DNA from: an uncultured Spirochaetaceae bacterium
GTDB taxonomy: Bacteria > Spirochaetota > Spirochaetia > Sphaerochaetales > Sphaerochaetaceae
Assembly (NCBI GenBank): GCA_944389155.1
Contig: CALXLI010000142.1
Span: forward strand, 1-64,000
Length of the DNA stretch: 64,000 nucleotides
Direction: 5' to 3'
Position 1 is the first letter of the stretch. Every line of letters starts with the position of its first letter. The position numbers were made by a program, and so were the translations under genes. Shown piece by piece: positions 28,686-37,526 of the stretch. Below the pieces are notes generated by a model, which ran no database searches, had not been told where the DNA came from, and saw only the letters and a list, made by a program, of their open reading frames with translations.

Positions 28686-29416
28686 GAGTATTCCTTCTTT
28701 CAGGAAAGAGAGAAAATGGCATATATAAACTGAGCCAGAAAGAGCGAAGGTATCTTTTTTCCGTACTGCGCCTTTCCATAAATGATGTATTCACAGCAAA
28801 GGATAAGGATGGAAACTATTACAAGGCATTCCTGTTTTCAGAGGATAGCATAACGCTTGAGGATACCGAAAACCCAGAGGAAACACTGCTGGATTCCCTC
28901 TCACAATACAAAAAGCCTCTTCTCCCGATAACTATGATGATCTCTGTTCTGAAGAACAGGAAAAACGAAAGCGAAGTGAGAATGCTGACGGAAATGGGAG
29001 TCAAGAGGATAATACTGATGAAAACAGAATTCACTGAAGGATCTCTCAACGCACATCAGCTTGAACGTCTTGAACTCATAATGAGGGAAGCTGTACAGCA
29101 ATCCGGAGCAGATCTGCCAGATCTCATCGGACCTGTGGCATTTGATGAAGCTATCAAGATGAAGGAAGGAAAGCTTATAATACTTCATCAAGGGGTGCTT
29201 TCCTCTTCCATTTCATTGCCAGCTTCGATTGAGAATGCTGAATCTGTCACTGCCATGATAGGACCCGAGGGAGGATTCTCGGAAAAAGAATGCAGAAAGG
29301 CTGAGGAAAACGGAGCAGTGCCGGTACTGCTCAAGACAAACATACTCAGGTCAGAAACAGCTGCTGTATATGCTGCATCAGCTATACAGGTAATTCTTCA
29401 GGAAATGCAGAATTAA
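28682..29416 (+). CDS. rsmE: 16S rRNA m3U1498 methyltransferase
   Basis: A 244-residue SPOUT methyltransferase that methylates U1498 of 16S rRNA. It has an N-terminal PUA-like domain, then the catalytic domain with SVLKNRKNE, REAVQQSGA and the SAM knot MIGPEGGFSEKE...LLKTNILRSETAA. It starts with TTG, overlapping the stop of the peptidase gene as TTGA; no other start codon lies near. Confidence 0.93.
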   Translation: MRVFLLSGKRENGIYKLSQKERRYLFSVLRLSINDVFTAKDKDGNYYKAFLFSEDSITLEDTENPEETLLDSLSQYKKPLLPITMMISVLKNRKNESEVRMLTEMGVKRIILMKTEFTEGSLNAHQLERLELIMREAVQQSGADLPDLIGPVAFDEAIKMKEGKLIILHQGVLSSSISLPASIENAESVTAMIGPEGGFSEKECRKAEENGAVPVLLKTNILRSETAAVYAASAIQVILQEMQN

Positions 29417-29479
29417 AGAACATTTTGTTTCTATTTCTATTCATTATCCCAAATTACCTATGAAAAACAAAACATTTTA

Positions 29480-29507
29480 TTGACATCTCATAGATTCAGG
29501 TTATAAC
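29480..29507 (+). promoter_or_regulatory. promoter of the sigma-54 activator gene
   Basis: TTGACA (29480-29485), 16-base spacer, TATAAC (29502-29507). The predicted start near 29514 leaves a short leader with GGGGGAG before ATG 29541, an ordinary leadered unit. Confidence 0.6.
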
Positions 29508-29540
29508 TAAACTACAATATAGCAAGGCAATGGGGGGAGT

Positions 29541-30593
29541 ATGTTGATCATATTTAACTTGAAAAACAATCAGATAATGCAGAATCTAGAAGATGAATTG
29601 AAAGATAAGGAATGTATCTCATGTTCATCCTTGGAGAAGCTGAAAGCCCTCATCTCAAATAAGAATGATATCATCATCCTGGATTATAAGGACATACTGC
29701 CGATTACTGTTAATAATGCTACGGCAGCAATACATTCGACAATTGCGTTATATGACAGATCGATAAGTGAAATACCTGCTTTATTGAGTTATCAGCATAC
29801 AGTCTATCTTCCATATGACCATAGCGAGGAAGAGCTATCCAAGGCACTTTCAATAGCTGAGAATACAGCAGAAGAAATCGGAACCATAAACGATATAATC
29901 GTTGGAGACTCACCTGTCATGGAAGCTCTGAGGAATACGATAAAGCTCATAATAAAATCAAGGACTCGTGTTTTCCATATATCAGGCGAGACAGGAACAG
30001 GAAAGAACCTCGTTGCGAAATTCATCCATGCAAGTATGTTCTCAAAGAATAAGAAAAGCATCTATGAATTATGCAGTGCACTTGATGGAGAGCTTGCCGA
30101 ATCAAGATTCTTCGGCCATGCAAAAGGAGCATATACAGGTGCAACTGAAGAGATAAATGGAATTGTCTCATTCGCAAATGGAAGCTCACTGTTTCTTGAT
30201 GAGATCGAGGACCTGTCATTGCCGATGCAGTCAAAGCTGCTGCATCTCATAGAAACAGGGGAATACAGATCAATAGGCGATGATAAGATGAAGAAATCAT
30301 CTTTTCTATTCATAACAGCCTCAAACATCAACCTTGAGGAACTCGTAAAGACAAAAAGGATGAGAAGAGATTTCTTTCATAGGATATCCGGAGTGACTAT
30401 AAGGATGCCAAGCCTTTCTGAGCATATGGAAGATATTCCCAGGCTCATCGAATTCGAAGAAGAGAGGCTGGGGAAGAATGTGACAGAACGCATAATCGAC
30501 TTTACCCCATTCATGAAGCGCGAATGGAAAGGCAATGTCAGGGAGCTCTTCAGCGCAGTCGAACGTTATCATCTTGGAATGCTTTTCAGATAG
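29541..30593 (+). CDS. sigma-54 interacting AAA activator lacking a DNA-binding domain
   Basis: A 350-residue protein. Residues 1-115 look like a degenerate receiver (aspartate in IIILDYKDI). Residues 120-345 form the sigma-54 AAA+ domain: Walker A GETGTGKNLVAK, the sigma-contact loop GAYTGA (GAFTGA variant), Walker B SLFLDEIED and the arginine finger in RRDFFHRI. The protein stops soon after WKGNVREL, where the family normally continues into a Fis-type helix-turn-helix; no remnant of one is visible downstream. It would have to act from solution on sigma-54 polymerase, as some HTH-less activators do, or be truncated. GGGGGAG precedes ATG 29541. Confidence 0.85.
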   Translation: MLIIFNLKNNQIMQNLEDELKDKECISCSSLEKLKALISNKNDIIILDYKDILPITVNNATAAIHSTIALYDRSISEIPALLSYQHTVYLPYDHSEEELSKALSIAENTAEEIGTINDIIVGDSPVMEALRNTIKLIIKSRTRVFHISGETGTGKNLVAKFIHASMFSKNKKSIYELCSALDGELAESRFFGHAKGAYTGATEEINGIVSFANGSSLFLDEIEDLSLPMQSKLLHLIETGEYRSIGDDKMKKSSFLFITASNINLEELVKTKRMRRDFFHRISGVTIRMPSLSEHMEDIPRLIEFEEERLGKNVTERIIDFTPFMKREWKGNVRELFSAVERYHLGMLFR

Positions 30594-30678
30594 AGCACAC
30601 TAGATTGGAAAGCAGCCTTTTTCGTATAATTTGATTATCCAATAGCAATTACATCAAAAACCATGGAAATCCGCAATC

Positions 30679-30928
30679 GGTGGAAAACCTGTGGAAAACT
30701 CAACGTTTTCCGGGTTTAAAAAAGTAATGCAAAAAGTTTTCCACATATTGGATTTCTATATAGAAAGCATTGTCTTATTATTTATAAGATTCAAATTATT
30801 TCCTTTTATTGTATGAAATTATCTTAGCAATATCATACTGGCTGAATATATCTTCCAAACCGTTGAAAAAACAGTTTTCCACTACTTTCCACAAGATATA
30901 CACAGCATTGTGGAAAACCTGTGGAAAA
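30679..30928. other. second DnaA-box cluster with AT-rich core
   Basis: Inside the 378-base gap between the activator and the kinase gene lie TGTGGAAAA at 30690, 30909 and 30920, a variant GGTGGAAAA at 30679, TTTTCCACA at 30737, TTTTCCACT at 30875 and CTTTCCACA at 30885. The 19-mer GTGGAAAACCTGTGGAAAA occurs exactly twice, at 30680 and 30910, as two boxes in tandem. An AT-rich stretch of about 55 bases (30776-30830) lies between. The boxes match the TGTGGAAAA type that dominates the oriC between dnaN and dnaA. It could be a DnaA titration or regulatory site, or an auxiliary or relic origin. Confidence 0.65.
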
Positions 30929-30971
30929 ACTATATCTAGCGTACATTGATTTCAGTCATTATAATCGAGTC

Positions 30972-31967
30972 ATGTCGTATGTATATGGAATCGGAAACCC
31001 ACTGATAGACTGTCTTTCCAAAGTCAGCGAAAAAGAAATCGAAGAACTTTCACTGACAAAGGGAACAATGCTTCTGATCGATCAGGAAAAGAGAGAGCAG
31101 ATACTGAATCTAATAAAGGAAAGAGACACAAAGTACTCATGCGGAGGTTCCTGCCCCAACACAATGGTAACTCTTAGAATGCTTGGTATAGATACAACCC
31201 TTGCTGGTGGAATAGGAAAAGATGAAGAAGGCAGGATATACAGGGAAAGACTGAAAGAAAGCGGAGTAAACGATGAGCTGGTCTCATTTGACAGCCCAAC
31301 AGGAACATCGATAATCCTCCTGACAGAGGACAGGGAAAGAACTATGAATACATACCTTGGTGCAAACAGGATGTTTGACAGTTCTTTCGTTGATGTAGAT
31401 ACAGCAGCAAATGCATCATTATTCTATTTCACTGGCTATATGTGGGATACAGAGAGCCAAAGGAGAGCTGTAAGGAAAACACTCGAGATAGCCAGGGAAA
31501 ACAACATAACAGTAGCTTTTGACATTGCAGACCCTTTTGCAGTCGCAAGATACAGGAATGACTTTCTTGAGATAATAAGGAACTATGCATCCATAGTTTT
31601 TGCAAACAGTGAAGAAGCGCGATTCCTTTTTGATAACTACGATCCCTATGAATGCGCAAAATCAATGGGGAAGCTTACGGATATAGCGATAGTGAAGAAC
31701 GGAAAGCACGGATCTTATATATCAAACAAGGGCGAATTGCTTTCAATACCGCTTTATGGAACCATCAAACCTGTAGATACAACAGGAGCAGGAGATACAT
31801 ATGCTGCTGGCTTTCTCTTTGGATATCTTTCAGGATGCTCCGTAGAAGACTCAGGAAAGATCGCTTCTTTCCTTGCTGGTGAAATAATAAGCCATATAGG
31901 AGCTCAGTTCGATAACGATGATATGCACAGGATAAGGGAGTGCATAAGAAATGAATTCAGAATATAA
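30972..31967 (+). CDS. PfkB-family sugar or adenosine kinase
   Basis: A 331-residue ribokinase-fold kinase, closest in style to the adenosine kinase branch. It has the N-terminal GNPLIDCLS, the glycine-rich lid block CGGSCPNTM...GGIGKDEEG, and the catalytic anion-hole signature DTTGAGDTYAAGF. Substrate (adenosine or a sugar) is not settled. ATG 30972 gives the family-typical start; TATAAT at 30960-30965 ends six bases before it and no Shine-Dalgarno site exists. The DnaA-box cluster directly upstream may regulate it. Confidence 0.85.
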   Translation: MSYVYGIGNPLIDCLSKVSEKEIEELSLTKGTMLLIDQEKREQILNLIKERDTKYSCGGSCPNTMVTLRMLGIDTTLAGGIGKDEEGRIYRERLKESGVNDELVSFDSPTGTSIILLTEDRERTMNTYLGANRMFDSSFVDVDTAANASLFYFTGYMWDTESQRRAVRKTLEIARENNITVAFDIADPFAVARYRNDFLEIIRNYASIVFANSEEARFLFDNYDPYECAKSMGKLTDIAIVKNGKHGSYISNKGELLSIPLYGTIKPVDTTGAGDTYAAGFLFGYLSGCSVEDSGKIASFLAGEIISHIGAQFDNDDMHRIRECIRNEFRI

Positions 31968-31968
31968 T

Positions 31969-31992
31969 GCCCCCATGATTCCTCACAGGGGC
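31969..31992. terminator. possible bidirectional terminator hairpin
   Basis: GCCCC/GGGGC stem around a 14-base loop between the convergent kinase and rubrerythrin genes. The T-run is poor on both strands, so this is weak. Confidence 0.35.
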
Positions 31993-32000
31993 TAAGCTTC

Positions 32001-32540
32001 TTAGTAGTTCTGTCCAACAAGCTCAAAATATGCCTGTGGATGTGCACATACTGGGCATATTCCAGGAGCCTTCTTGCCAACTACGATATGACCGCAGTTT
32101 CTGCACTTCCAGATCATCTCACCGTCTCTTGAGAATACAAGACCCTCCTCAACGTTCTTGAGAAGTGCAAGATATCTCTCCTCATGATGCTTCTCAATAG
32201 CTGCAACGCCTCTGAACTTCGCTGCGATTTCCTTGAATCCTTCTTCCTCAGCAACCTTAGCGAACTCAGCATACATATCTGTCCACTCATAGTTCTCGCC
32301 CTCAGCTGCTGCCTTGAGATTCTCTGCTGTTCCCTTTATGTCGCCGCCCTCAAGATACTTGAACCAAAGCTTTGCATGCTCTTTCTCATTCTCAGCTGTT
32401 TCGAGGAAGATAGCAGCAATCTGCTCATAGCCTTCCTTCTTTGCCTTTGATGCAAAGTATGTGTACTTGTTCCTTGCCTGGCTCTCACCAGCAAATGCCG
32501 TCTGAAGATTCTTTTCAGTCCTTGATCCCTTCAGTTCCAT
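32001..32540 (-). CDS. rbr: rubrerythrin
   Basis: A 179-residue peroxide-reducing protein of anaerobes. The N-terminal diiron four-helix domain has the E-x2-A-R-x2-Y pattern ([12 protein letters not shown]), the NEKEHAKLW block and EKHHEERY. The C-terminal rubredoxin domain has two cysteine pairs, CRNCG and [17 protein letters not shown] precedes ATG 32540. The start lies inside the end of the Fur-family gene, so the regulator and rubrerythrin form one operon. Confidence 0.96.
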   Translation of the reverse strand: MELKGSRTEKNLQTAFAGESQARNKYTYFASKAKKEGYEQIAAIFLETAENEKEHAKLWFKYLEGGDIKGTAENLKAAAEGENYEWTDMYAEFAKVAEEEGFKEIAAKFRGVAAIEKHHEERYLALLKNVEEGLVFSRDGEMIWKCRNCGHIVVGKKAPGICPVCAHPQAYFELVGQNY

Positions 32541-32940
32541 AGCTACTCTCCTTATTCCTGCAATCGCTGCAGATTCCTTCGAATATCAGATCATGAGAGA
32601 AAAGCATGAATCCTTTCTCCATAGAAACTGCTACATCAACCAAATCCATGTCATATTGTACATCAACATCAACAACCTTGCCGCATTTTATGCAGATTGC
32701 ATGGCTATGATGATCTGTACGATGATCATAATGTGCTTCAAATCCCAATATAGAAGGAACTTTTCCAATCTTTCCCTCATCAAAGAGCATATTGAGATTA
32801 CGATAGACTGTCGCCTTCGATATCGTGCTGTACTTTGATGATATGACCCTATAGATATCCTCTGCGCTGGGATGCCCTGGGTATGAGAGAACAACTTCAT
32901 AAGTCAATTCCCTCTGCATTGTGTTTCTTCTATCTTTCAT
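32515..32940 (-). CDS. perR: Fur-family regulator, PerR-like
   Basis: A 141-residue metal-dependent repressor. It has a winged helix with GHPSAEDIY and [10 protein letters not shown], then the metal site [19 protein letters not shown] and a second cysteine pair CSDCRN near the end, the structural zinc pattern C-x2-C...C-x2-C. The link to rubrerythrin makes peroxide sensing (PerR) more likely than iron. ATG 32940 is preferred; the frame is open further upstream but that part overlaps the promoter. It probably represses its own operon. Confidence 0.85.
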   Translation of the reverse strand: MKDRRNTMQRELTYEVVLSYPGHPSAEDIYRVISSKYSTISKATVYRNLNMLFDEGKIGKVPSILGFEAHYDHRTDHHSHAICIKCGKVVDVDVQYDMDLVDVAVSMEKGFMLFSHDLIFEGICSDCRNKESSYGTEGIKD

Positions 32941-32951
32941 AATAATATTGG

Positions 32952-32988
32952 TTATCAATAAGTTATCATTATTGATTATTTTTGTCAA
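32952..32988 (-). promoter_or_regulatory. perR-rbr promoter with overlapping palindrome
   Basis: On the minus strand TTGACA (32988-32983) is followed by a weak -10 around TGATAAC. An exact inverted repeat, ATCAATAA and TTATTGAT separated by seven bases (32954-32961 and 32969-32976), covers the -10. Its size and AT composition fit a Fur/PerR operator, which supports autoregulation (inference). Confidence 0.6.
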
Positions 32989-32990
32989 AT

Positions 32991-33015
32991 AAAAATGGAC
33001 CGCATAGGCGATCCA
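32991..33015 (-). terminator. terminator of the rpmH-jag unit
   Basis: Minus-strand stem TGGAtCGC/GCGgTCCA with a CTAT loop, followed by five T, eight bases after the jag stop. Confidence 0.75.
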
Positions 33016-33022
33016 TCTGGAA

Positions 33023-33694
33023 TCAGTTTTCCTTTGGTATGATCCTTACCTGCTTATAAAGCCCCTCACCTTCACTCTTTGTCTCAACCCCTTCGAAATC
33101 ATTGAGTGCGGTATGTACGAGCCTGCGCTCAAAAGGATTCATAGGATCGAGAAGCTTTGATCTGCCAGTGCGCCTTACTGATTCAGCAACCCTGTAAGCT
33201 GATCGTATTATCTGCTCCTCATGCCTCATCCTGTAATTCTCGCTGTCAATCACAACCTTTATATCTGGATCGATATTTCCAGCATATACATTGGTTACAA
33301 GCTGTATAGCATCAAGATTCTTGCCTTTCCGTCCGATGATTATAGAAGAATCAGGGCTATCTATGGAAATTCCTATCTTGCTCTCCCTTCTATAGCTTAT
33401 CGATGCCTCACCTTCATAACCCATCTTGCTGATAAGAGCATCTACGAAATCAAGAACCTTTCTCTCAACATCACTTTCAGGTGTACCTGCATTATTCTCA
33501 TTATCAGCTTCCTCATAGTCATCATCGCTATCATCTCCGTAATAAACACGGATCTTTACGCTGCCCTTCTTGAATAGACCTTTCTTTGATGTCTCTATTA
33601 CCTCAACATCAAACTGATCACGTTCAAGATTCAATGACTCTATTGCCTTATCTATAGCTTCCTGCTCTGTTCTGCCTTCAAATTCGCTTTGCAT
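33023..33694 (-). CDS. jag: Jag/KhpB RNA-binding protein
   Basis: A 223-residue protein with the Jag N-terminal domain (EFEGRTEQEAIDKA...KKGLFKKG), an acidic linker near residues 52-70, a KH domain with IIIGRKGKNLDAIQ and a C-terminal R3H domain with MNPFERRLVHTAL. It binds RNA and in other bacteria affects cell-wall and division gene expression. It follows yidC by two bases, the usual neighbour. Confidence 0.94.
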   Translation of the reverse strand: MQSEFEGRTEQEAIDKAIESLNLERDQFDVEVIETSKKGLFKKGSVKIRVYYGDDSDDDYEEADNENNAGTPESDVERKVLDFVDALISKMGYEGEASISYRRESKIGISIDSPDSSIIIGRKGKNLDAIQLVTNVYAGNIDPDIKVVIDSENYRMRHEEQIIRSAYRVAESVRRTGRSKLLDPMNPFERRLVHTALNDFEGVETKSEGEGLYKQVRIIPKEN

Positions 33695-33696
33695 GA

Positions 33697-35487
33697 TTAT
33701 TTTCTCCTGTTCTTCCTCTTTGCTTCTTTCTTAGCTTCCTTGACAGCATCCTTCTCTGCAATTTCCTTTGCATAGACATCCTTCTTCTTCCTGTTCACAA
33801 GCATCTGCTGTCCAATGGAGATGATATTGACTGTACTCCAATAAAGAAGAAGGCCTGAAGGTGCATTGTACATGATAAAGAAGAATATGATAGGCATTCC
33901 ATATGTCATGAACTTGATCATCCCTGCCTGTGATCCCGCTGTATTCGTACTCTGCGTTATCTTCATGGAGAAGATCATTGAGATTACATAGAGAATAGGA
34001 AGCAGATGTATCTGTGCACCTATGAAAGGTATTGAAAATGGCAGGGTATAGATTGTATCAGGAACAGATAGATCAGGTATCCAGCCAGGTATGAACATAG
34101 ATCCCCTGAGATCGAAATTTGTATTCAGAAGGCCATACAGGGCTATGAAGATAGGAAACTGTATGAACATAGGAATACATGATCCCATCGGGCTTATCTT
34201 CTCTTCCTTATAAAGCTTTGCCATCGCAGCATTCTGTGCTTCAGGGTTATCAGGGAACTTCTGCTTTATCTCCTCAATCTTAGGAGCAAGTGCGCTCATC
34301 TTTGCTGTTGAGTCCATTCCCCTCTTTGCAATAGGCTGAAGAAGAAGCTTGATGAGTATAGTAAGAAGTATGATAGCAACACCATAGTTAGGGATGAGCC
34401 TATAGAAGAGCTGGAGTATCCACTTGAGTATTGACTCAAGCCATGAAAGCCAATTGCCATCAATGACTTCATCAAGATTCATATCTGAAAGATCGAATAC
34501 ATTATCAGATGCATTATCATAGAGCCTGAGGTTCTCAGCTACCTTCGGTCCTGCATATAGATAGAATGTATCGTTTATCTCAGATGAAGTACCTCTGCTT
34601 GATATATAGACAGTATCTTTCTGGGATATTCCTTCTTCATTCATGCTCTGATCTGCACCGGCAGAGAGAATATCCACATCCTCAGGAATCAGGATGAATG
34701 AGAAATACTTGCCAGAAATAGCAAGCCAATCGATTGTCTCCTCAGGATCTGCTGTAAATACACCGTCCCTGCTGAAACGCGCATTGCTCTTATTTCCGTT
34801 GTCTTCGTATTTGACTTCTACCCTGCGGTAGTCATAGTTGCTTCCAAGAGATTCGAAAGCCGGTCCGATCTGAGGTCCAACGGAGATTGTATATCCCCTA
34901 TCAAGAGGCAGAGCTGAACCATCTTCTGTATATGCCCTTACATCAAGGCGCATCATATACTCATCTGTATTTGGTATCGTATAGCTCTTCTCAAGCGTGA
35001 ACCTTCCGCTTCCATCAGCTTTCTCAAAATCACGGGTGAACATGATCCTTCTCAGATTGCCATCCTCTGATGTCTGAGTGCTATAGCTGAATGGAACGTT
35101 GACCTCAAAGCCATCACCTTGACCATAATAAAGGGCAAAAGCATCAGGATCTCCTGTTTCCTTGAACAAAAGCTCAACAGGATTTCCATTCTCAAGATGC
35201 TTGAGCGTCTTTATAGATGAGATTGTTCCGCCGTTTGGATTGAACGTGATATCAAAATTCTCAGTCTGTATGCTAAAAGGCGAAGTATCATCAACTACGC
35301 CAACCGCAAATAGCTCTATATCATCACTCTGCTGTATAAGCTCTGTATTGTCTGCACTTTCAGATACTTCAGCACTTGCTGCTGCAGCTGCCATCTGAGG
35401 CTCCATGAAAAGTGTCTGGAGCGTCATACCGACAACTATGACGATAACAGAAAGCACTATTGCTATAATGGTATTCCTATCCATCAT
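33697..35487 (-). CDS. yidC: membrane protein insertase YidC
   Basis: A 596-residue insertase that places proteins in the inner membrane alone or with Sec. It has an N-terminal membrane helix, a large extracytoplasmic beta domain (about residues 60-350), then the five-helix core (LLQPIAKRGMDSTAKMSALAP, MGSCIPMFIQFPIF, LYWSTVNIISIGQQ) and a lysine/arginine-rich tail that can bind ribosomes. The length is like diderm homologues, consistent with a spirochaete. The residues before the core match the conserved family. Confidence 0.95.
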   Translation of the reverse strand: MMDRNTIIAIVLSVIVIVVGMTLQTLFMEPQMAAAAASAEVSESADNTELIQQSDDIELFAVGVVDDTSPFSIQTENFDITFNPNGGTISSIKTLKHLENGNPVELLFKETGDPDAFALYYGQGDGFEVNVPFSYSTQTSEDGNLRRIMFTRDFEKADGSGRFTLEKSYTIPNTDEYMMRLDVRAYTEDGSALPLDRGYTISVGPQIGPAFESLGSNYDYRRVEVKYEDNGNKSNARFSRDGVFTADPEETIDWLAISGKYFSFILIPEDVDILSAGADQSMNEEGISQKDTVYISSRGTSSEINDTFYLYAGPKVAENLRLYDNASDNVFDLSDMNLDEVIDGNWLSWLESILKWILQLFYRLIPNYGVAIILLTILIKLLLQPIAKRGMDSTAKMSALAPKIEEIKQKFPDNPEAQNAAMAKLYKEEKISPMGSCIPMFIQFPIFIALYGLLNTNFDLRGSMFIPGWIPDLSVPDTIYTLPFSIPFIGAQIHLLPILYVISMIFSMKITQSTNTAGSQAGMIKFMTYGMPIIFFFIMYNAPSGLLLYWSTVNIISIGQQMLVNRKKKDVYAKEIAEKDAVKEAKKEAKRKNRRK

Positions 35488-35553
35488 CTCTCCTTGAGGA
35501 TTTATGTATCTGGGAAGCTGGAATAGGAAGACTCTGCTGATGAGGAAAAGGAA

Positions 35554-35916
35554 CTATCTCCGGTCGTTCCTGTCCAAAAGCTTTATAAAGCTGGACTCAA
35601 GCAAGGAAAAATCAGAGACCTTCCCAGGATACACTATCAAGGCCAGATCGTGACCTTTTCCCTCTACGGGTTCGGATGAGCTTATTCTCTTTTCGTAGCA
35701 TCTGAATATTTCCTTGGCTCTGCGCCTGAGGAGATTCCTATCAACCGCACGGCCATAATGCTTAGCTGGAATGACTATAAAACGATCAAAGCCCAAACCG
35801 TTATCAAGACTAATCAATCGCATTCCAGGCATGTAAGATGACTTACCGCATCTGAATATACGATTGATATCCTCTTTCTTTCTGATGATCTCTGTCTTAG
35901 TAAGGCTTCTTCTCAT
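35554..35916 (-). CDS. rnpA: ribonuclease P protein component
   Basis: A 120-residue basic protein that assists the RNase P RNA in tRNA 5' maturation. The conserved RNR-type block appears as [19 protein letters not shown] 35916 is preferred because it gives the family start ([21 protein letters not shown]); it lies inside the end of rpmH in another frame, an overlap of 20 bases. The frame is open to 35976, but that would overlap rpmH much further. Confidence 0.9.
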   Translation of the reverse strand: MRRSLTKTEIIRKKEDINRIFRCGKSSYMPGMRLISLDNGLGFDRFIVIPAKHYGRAVDRNLLRRRAKEIFRCYEKRISSSEPVEGKGHDLALIVYPGKVSDFSLLESSFIKLLDRNDRR

Positions 35917-36064
35917 CGCTTGCCGTGAGGCTGTATCTGCCCTTGGCTCTGCGGCGTGCAAGAACCTGACGGCCACCCTTTGTAGCCATTCTTGCGCGGA
36001 AACCGAACTTTCTTGTTCTCTTCATCTTGCTTGGATGATAGGTTCTCTTTCCTTTGTAGCTCAT
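35897..36064 (-). CDS. rpmH: 50S ribosomal protein L34
   Basis: A short 55-residue gene. It starts [16 protein letters not shown] and continues with [15 protein letters not shown] and ARRRAKGR, the full L34 pattern; the C-terminus has an extra tail ending DEKKPY. TTGGAG lies eight bases before ATG 36064. It stands in the classic rpmH-rnpA-yidC-jag order. Confidence 0.93.
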   Translation of the reverse strand: MSYKGKRTYHPSKMKRTRKFGFRARMATKGGRQVLARRRAKGRYSLTASDEKKPY

Positions 36065-36134
36065 ATCGATTACTCCAATTTCAACGCTGTAAAGCGGTTA
36101 TTTTTCAAGCAAAGGGCATATACCCAGCTTTCGG

Positions 36135-36164
36135 ATTCTATCAAAGTGTAGTCTAAACCGTCAA
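36135..36164 (-). promoter_or_regulatory. rpmH promoter
   Basis: TTGACG (36164-36159), 18-base spacer, TAGAAT (36140-36135). It overlaps the stop of the DUF721 gene and leaves a leader of about 60 bases with a Shine-Dalgarno site. Confidence 0.55.
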
Positions 36165-36445
36165 GACATACGGACAGTACGTATTGCTTTTATCTTATGA
36201 TCAGGAAAAGCAGTATTGAAATCCTTTATTATCCTACGTGAATTGAGGTTTACCAGATTCCTTGCCGACGAGCTTCTGACTCTCAGATAAAGAGTCTCAT
36301 CTTCTACTTTCCAGAACTCGGTGACACCATATAACTGACTTCCGGCAATGCCAGGCCATGCGGATATCATACGAAGAGTACCGTTGTTCCTCAATTTCTC
36401 CATATATTTATCCAGAAGCTCATTTATCTGTACAACACCTTTCAT
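36161..36445 (-). CDS. DUF721/DciA-like protein
   Basis: A 94-residue protein with the DUF721 pattern: AWPGIAGSQLYGVT, then LYLRVRSSSARNLV. The related DciA proteins help load the replicative helicase in bacteria without DnaC, and the place beside recF, dnaN and dnaA fits. Its start overlaps the end of recF by 26 bases. Confidence 0.8.
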   Translation of the reverse strand: MKGVVQINELLDKYMEKLRNNGTLRMISAWPGIAGSQLYGVTEFWKVEDETLYLRVRSSSARNLVNLNSRRIIKDFNTAFPDHKIKAIRTVRMS

Positions 36446-37526
36446 TTATGTCCTCTTTAAGCCTTCCATCCTCAACCTCATAATAAAGAGCATCACCTTT
36501 ATCTCCAAAATAGCTTTCCCTTGGAAGGAATGTATAGAAAGCCTGTGAGTAGTTATCAAGAACAGATAGGACTTTAGCTCTTTTCACATCATCAAGCTCA
36601 AGAAGAACATCATCAATAAGCAGAATTGGCTTTTTCCCAGTCATTTTCCTGAAATACTCTGCTTCAGCTATCCTGAATATTATAGAGCAAAGCCTTATCT
36701 GACCTGTAGAACCAATAGACTGGAAAGGACCATTCGGCGACATTACTGTGAATCTATCGCGATGTATCCCGCTTGTCGTGGTCTTCAGTATTATATCCCT
36801 ATCGACGTTATCCTCTAGATAACTGACGATGTCATCAGCACTTTCAAGTCCCGACCATGATGGCTGATACTTTATCTCAAGATCAATCGAAAGCCCGGAA
36901 ACTTCATTGAAAATATAAGGAAATATGGCGTTGAATCCGTAAACAGCTTCAGCACGTGCCTTCATTATTTCGATTCCAAATGATGCAAGCCGTCCGTTAT
37001 AAAGTGAAATGAGTGATTTATCTCCGGTTTTCACAGCAGCATTGCGTTGGATAAGGACAGCCCTGTAGGATCTCATATCATCAAAGAAGAACGGTGAATA
37101 AAGGCTCATCATCTGATCGAAGAATCTTCTTCTTTCCTCTGGCTCGCCCTTTATGAACTGTATATCCTCATGAATGAAGGCTATACAGGGAAAAATATAT
37201 ATAAGATCTTTCCTATCCTTCACTTCCTTGCCATCTATATATATCTTCCTCTTTCCTTCAGAAAATGATGTTGATATGCTTTCGACCTCACCATGATCAT
37301 TTTCAAATTCAGCGCTTATCCTGAATCCATCTTTGCCATGCATTACAGCTTCCCTCAGATGCTGCGTACGAAAAGAAGAGCCATAACAGAGCATATAGAT
37401 AGATTCAAGGAAGCTTGTCTTTCCTTGGCCGTTTGTGCCTATAAGCACTATATCCTCTGAATCAGTTGGGACTGAAATAGAGGATATATTCCTGAAATTG
37501 CTTATCTTTATGTTATTGAATCTCAT
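36420..37526 (-). CDS. recF: DNA replication and repair protein RecF
   Basis: A 368-residue SMC-like ATPase that loads RecA at gaps. It has Walker A GTNGQGKTSFLES, the RecF block PEERRRFFDQ, the signature STGQIRLC and Walker B ILLIDDVLLELD. The start overlaps the dnaN stop by ATGA. Confidence 0.95.
   Translation of the reverse strand: MRFNNIKISNFRNISSISVPTDSEDIVLIGTNGQGKTSFLESIYMLCYGSSFRTQHLREAVMHGKDGFRISAEFENDHGEVESISTSFSEGKRKIYIDGKEVKDRKDLIYIFPCIAFIHEDIQFIKGEPEERRRFFDQMMSLYSPFFFDDMRSYRAVLIQRNAAVKTGDKSLISLYNGRLASFGIEIMKARAEAVYGFNAIFPYIFNEVSGLSIDLEIKYQPSWSGLESADDIVSYLEDNVDRDIILKTTTSGIHRDRFTVMSPNGPFQSIGSTGQIRLCSIIFRIAEAEYFRKMTGKKPILLIDDVLLELDDVKRAKVLSVLDNYSQAFYTFLPRESYFGDKGDALYYEVEDGRLKEDINERCCTDK

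Noticed and set aside
29419-29480. AAACAAAA inverted-repeat arms around a 36-base loop downstream of rsmE
   Set aside because: Arms are pure A/T with a long loop, and the match breaks after eight bases; too weak for a terminator.
35488-35553. Possible yidD between rnpA and yidC
   Set aside because: Only 66 bases separate the two genes and they do not encode the YidD pattern.
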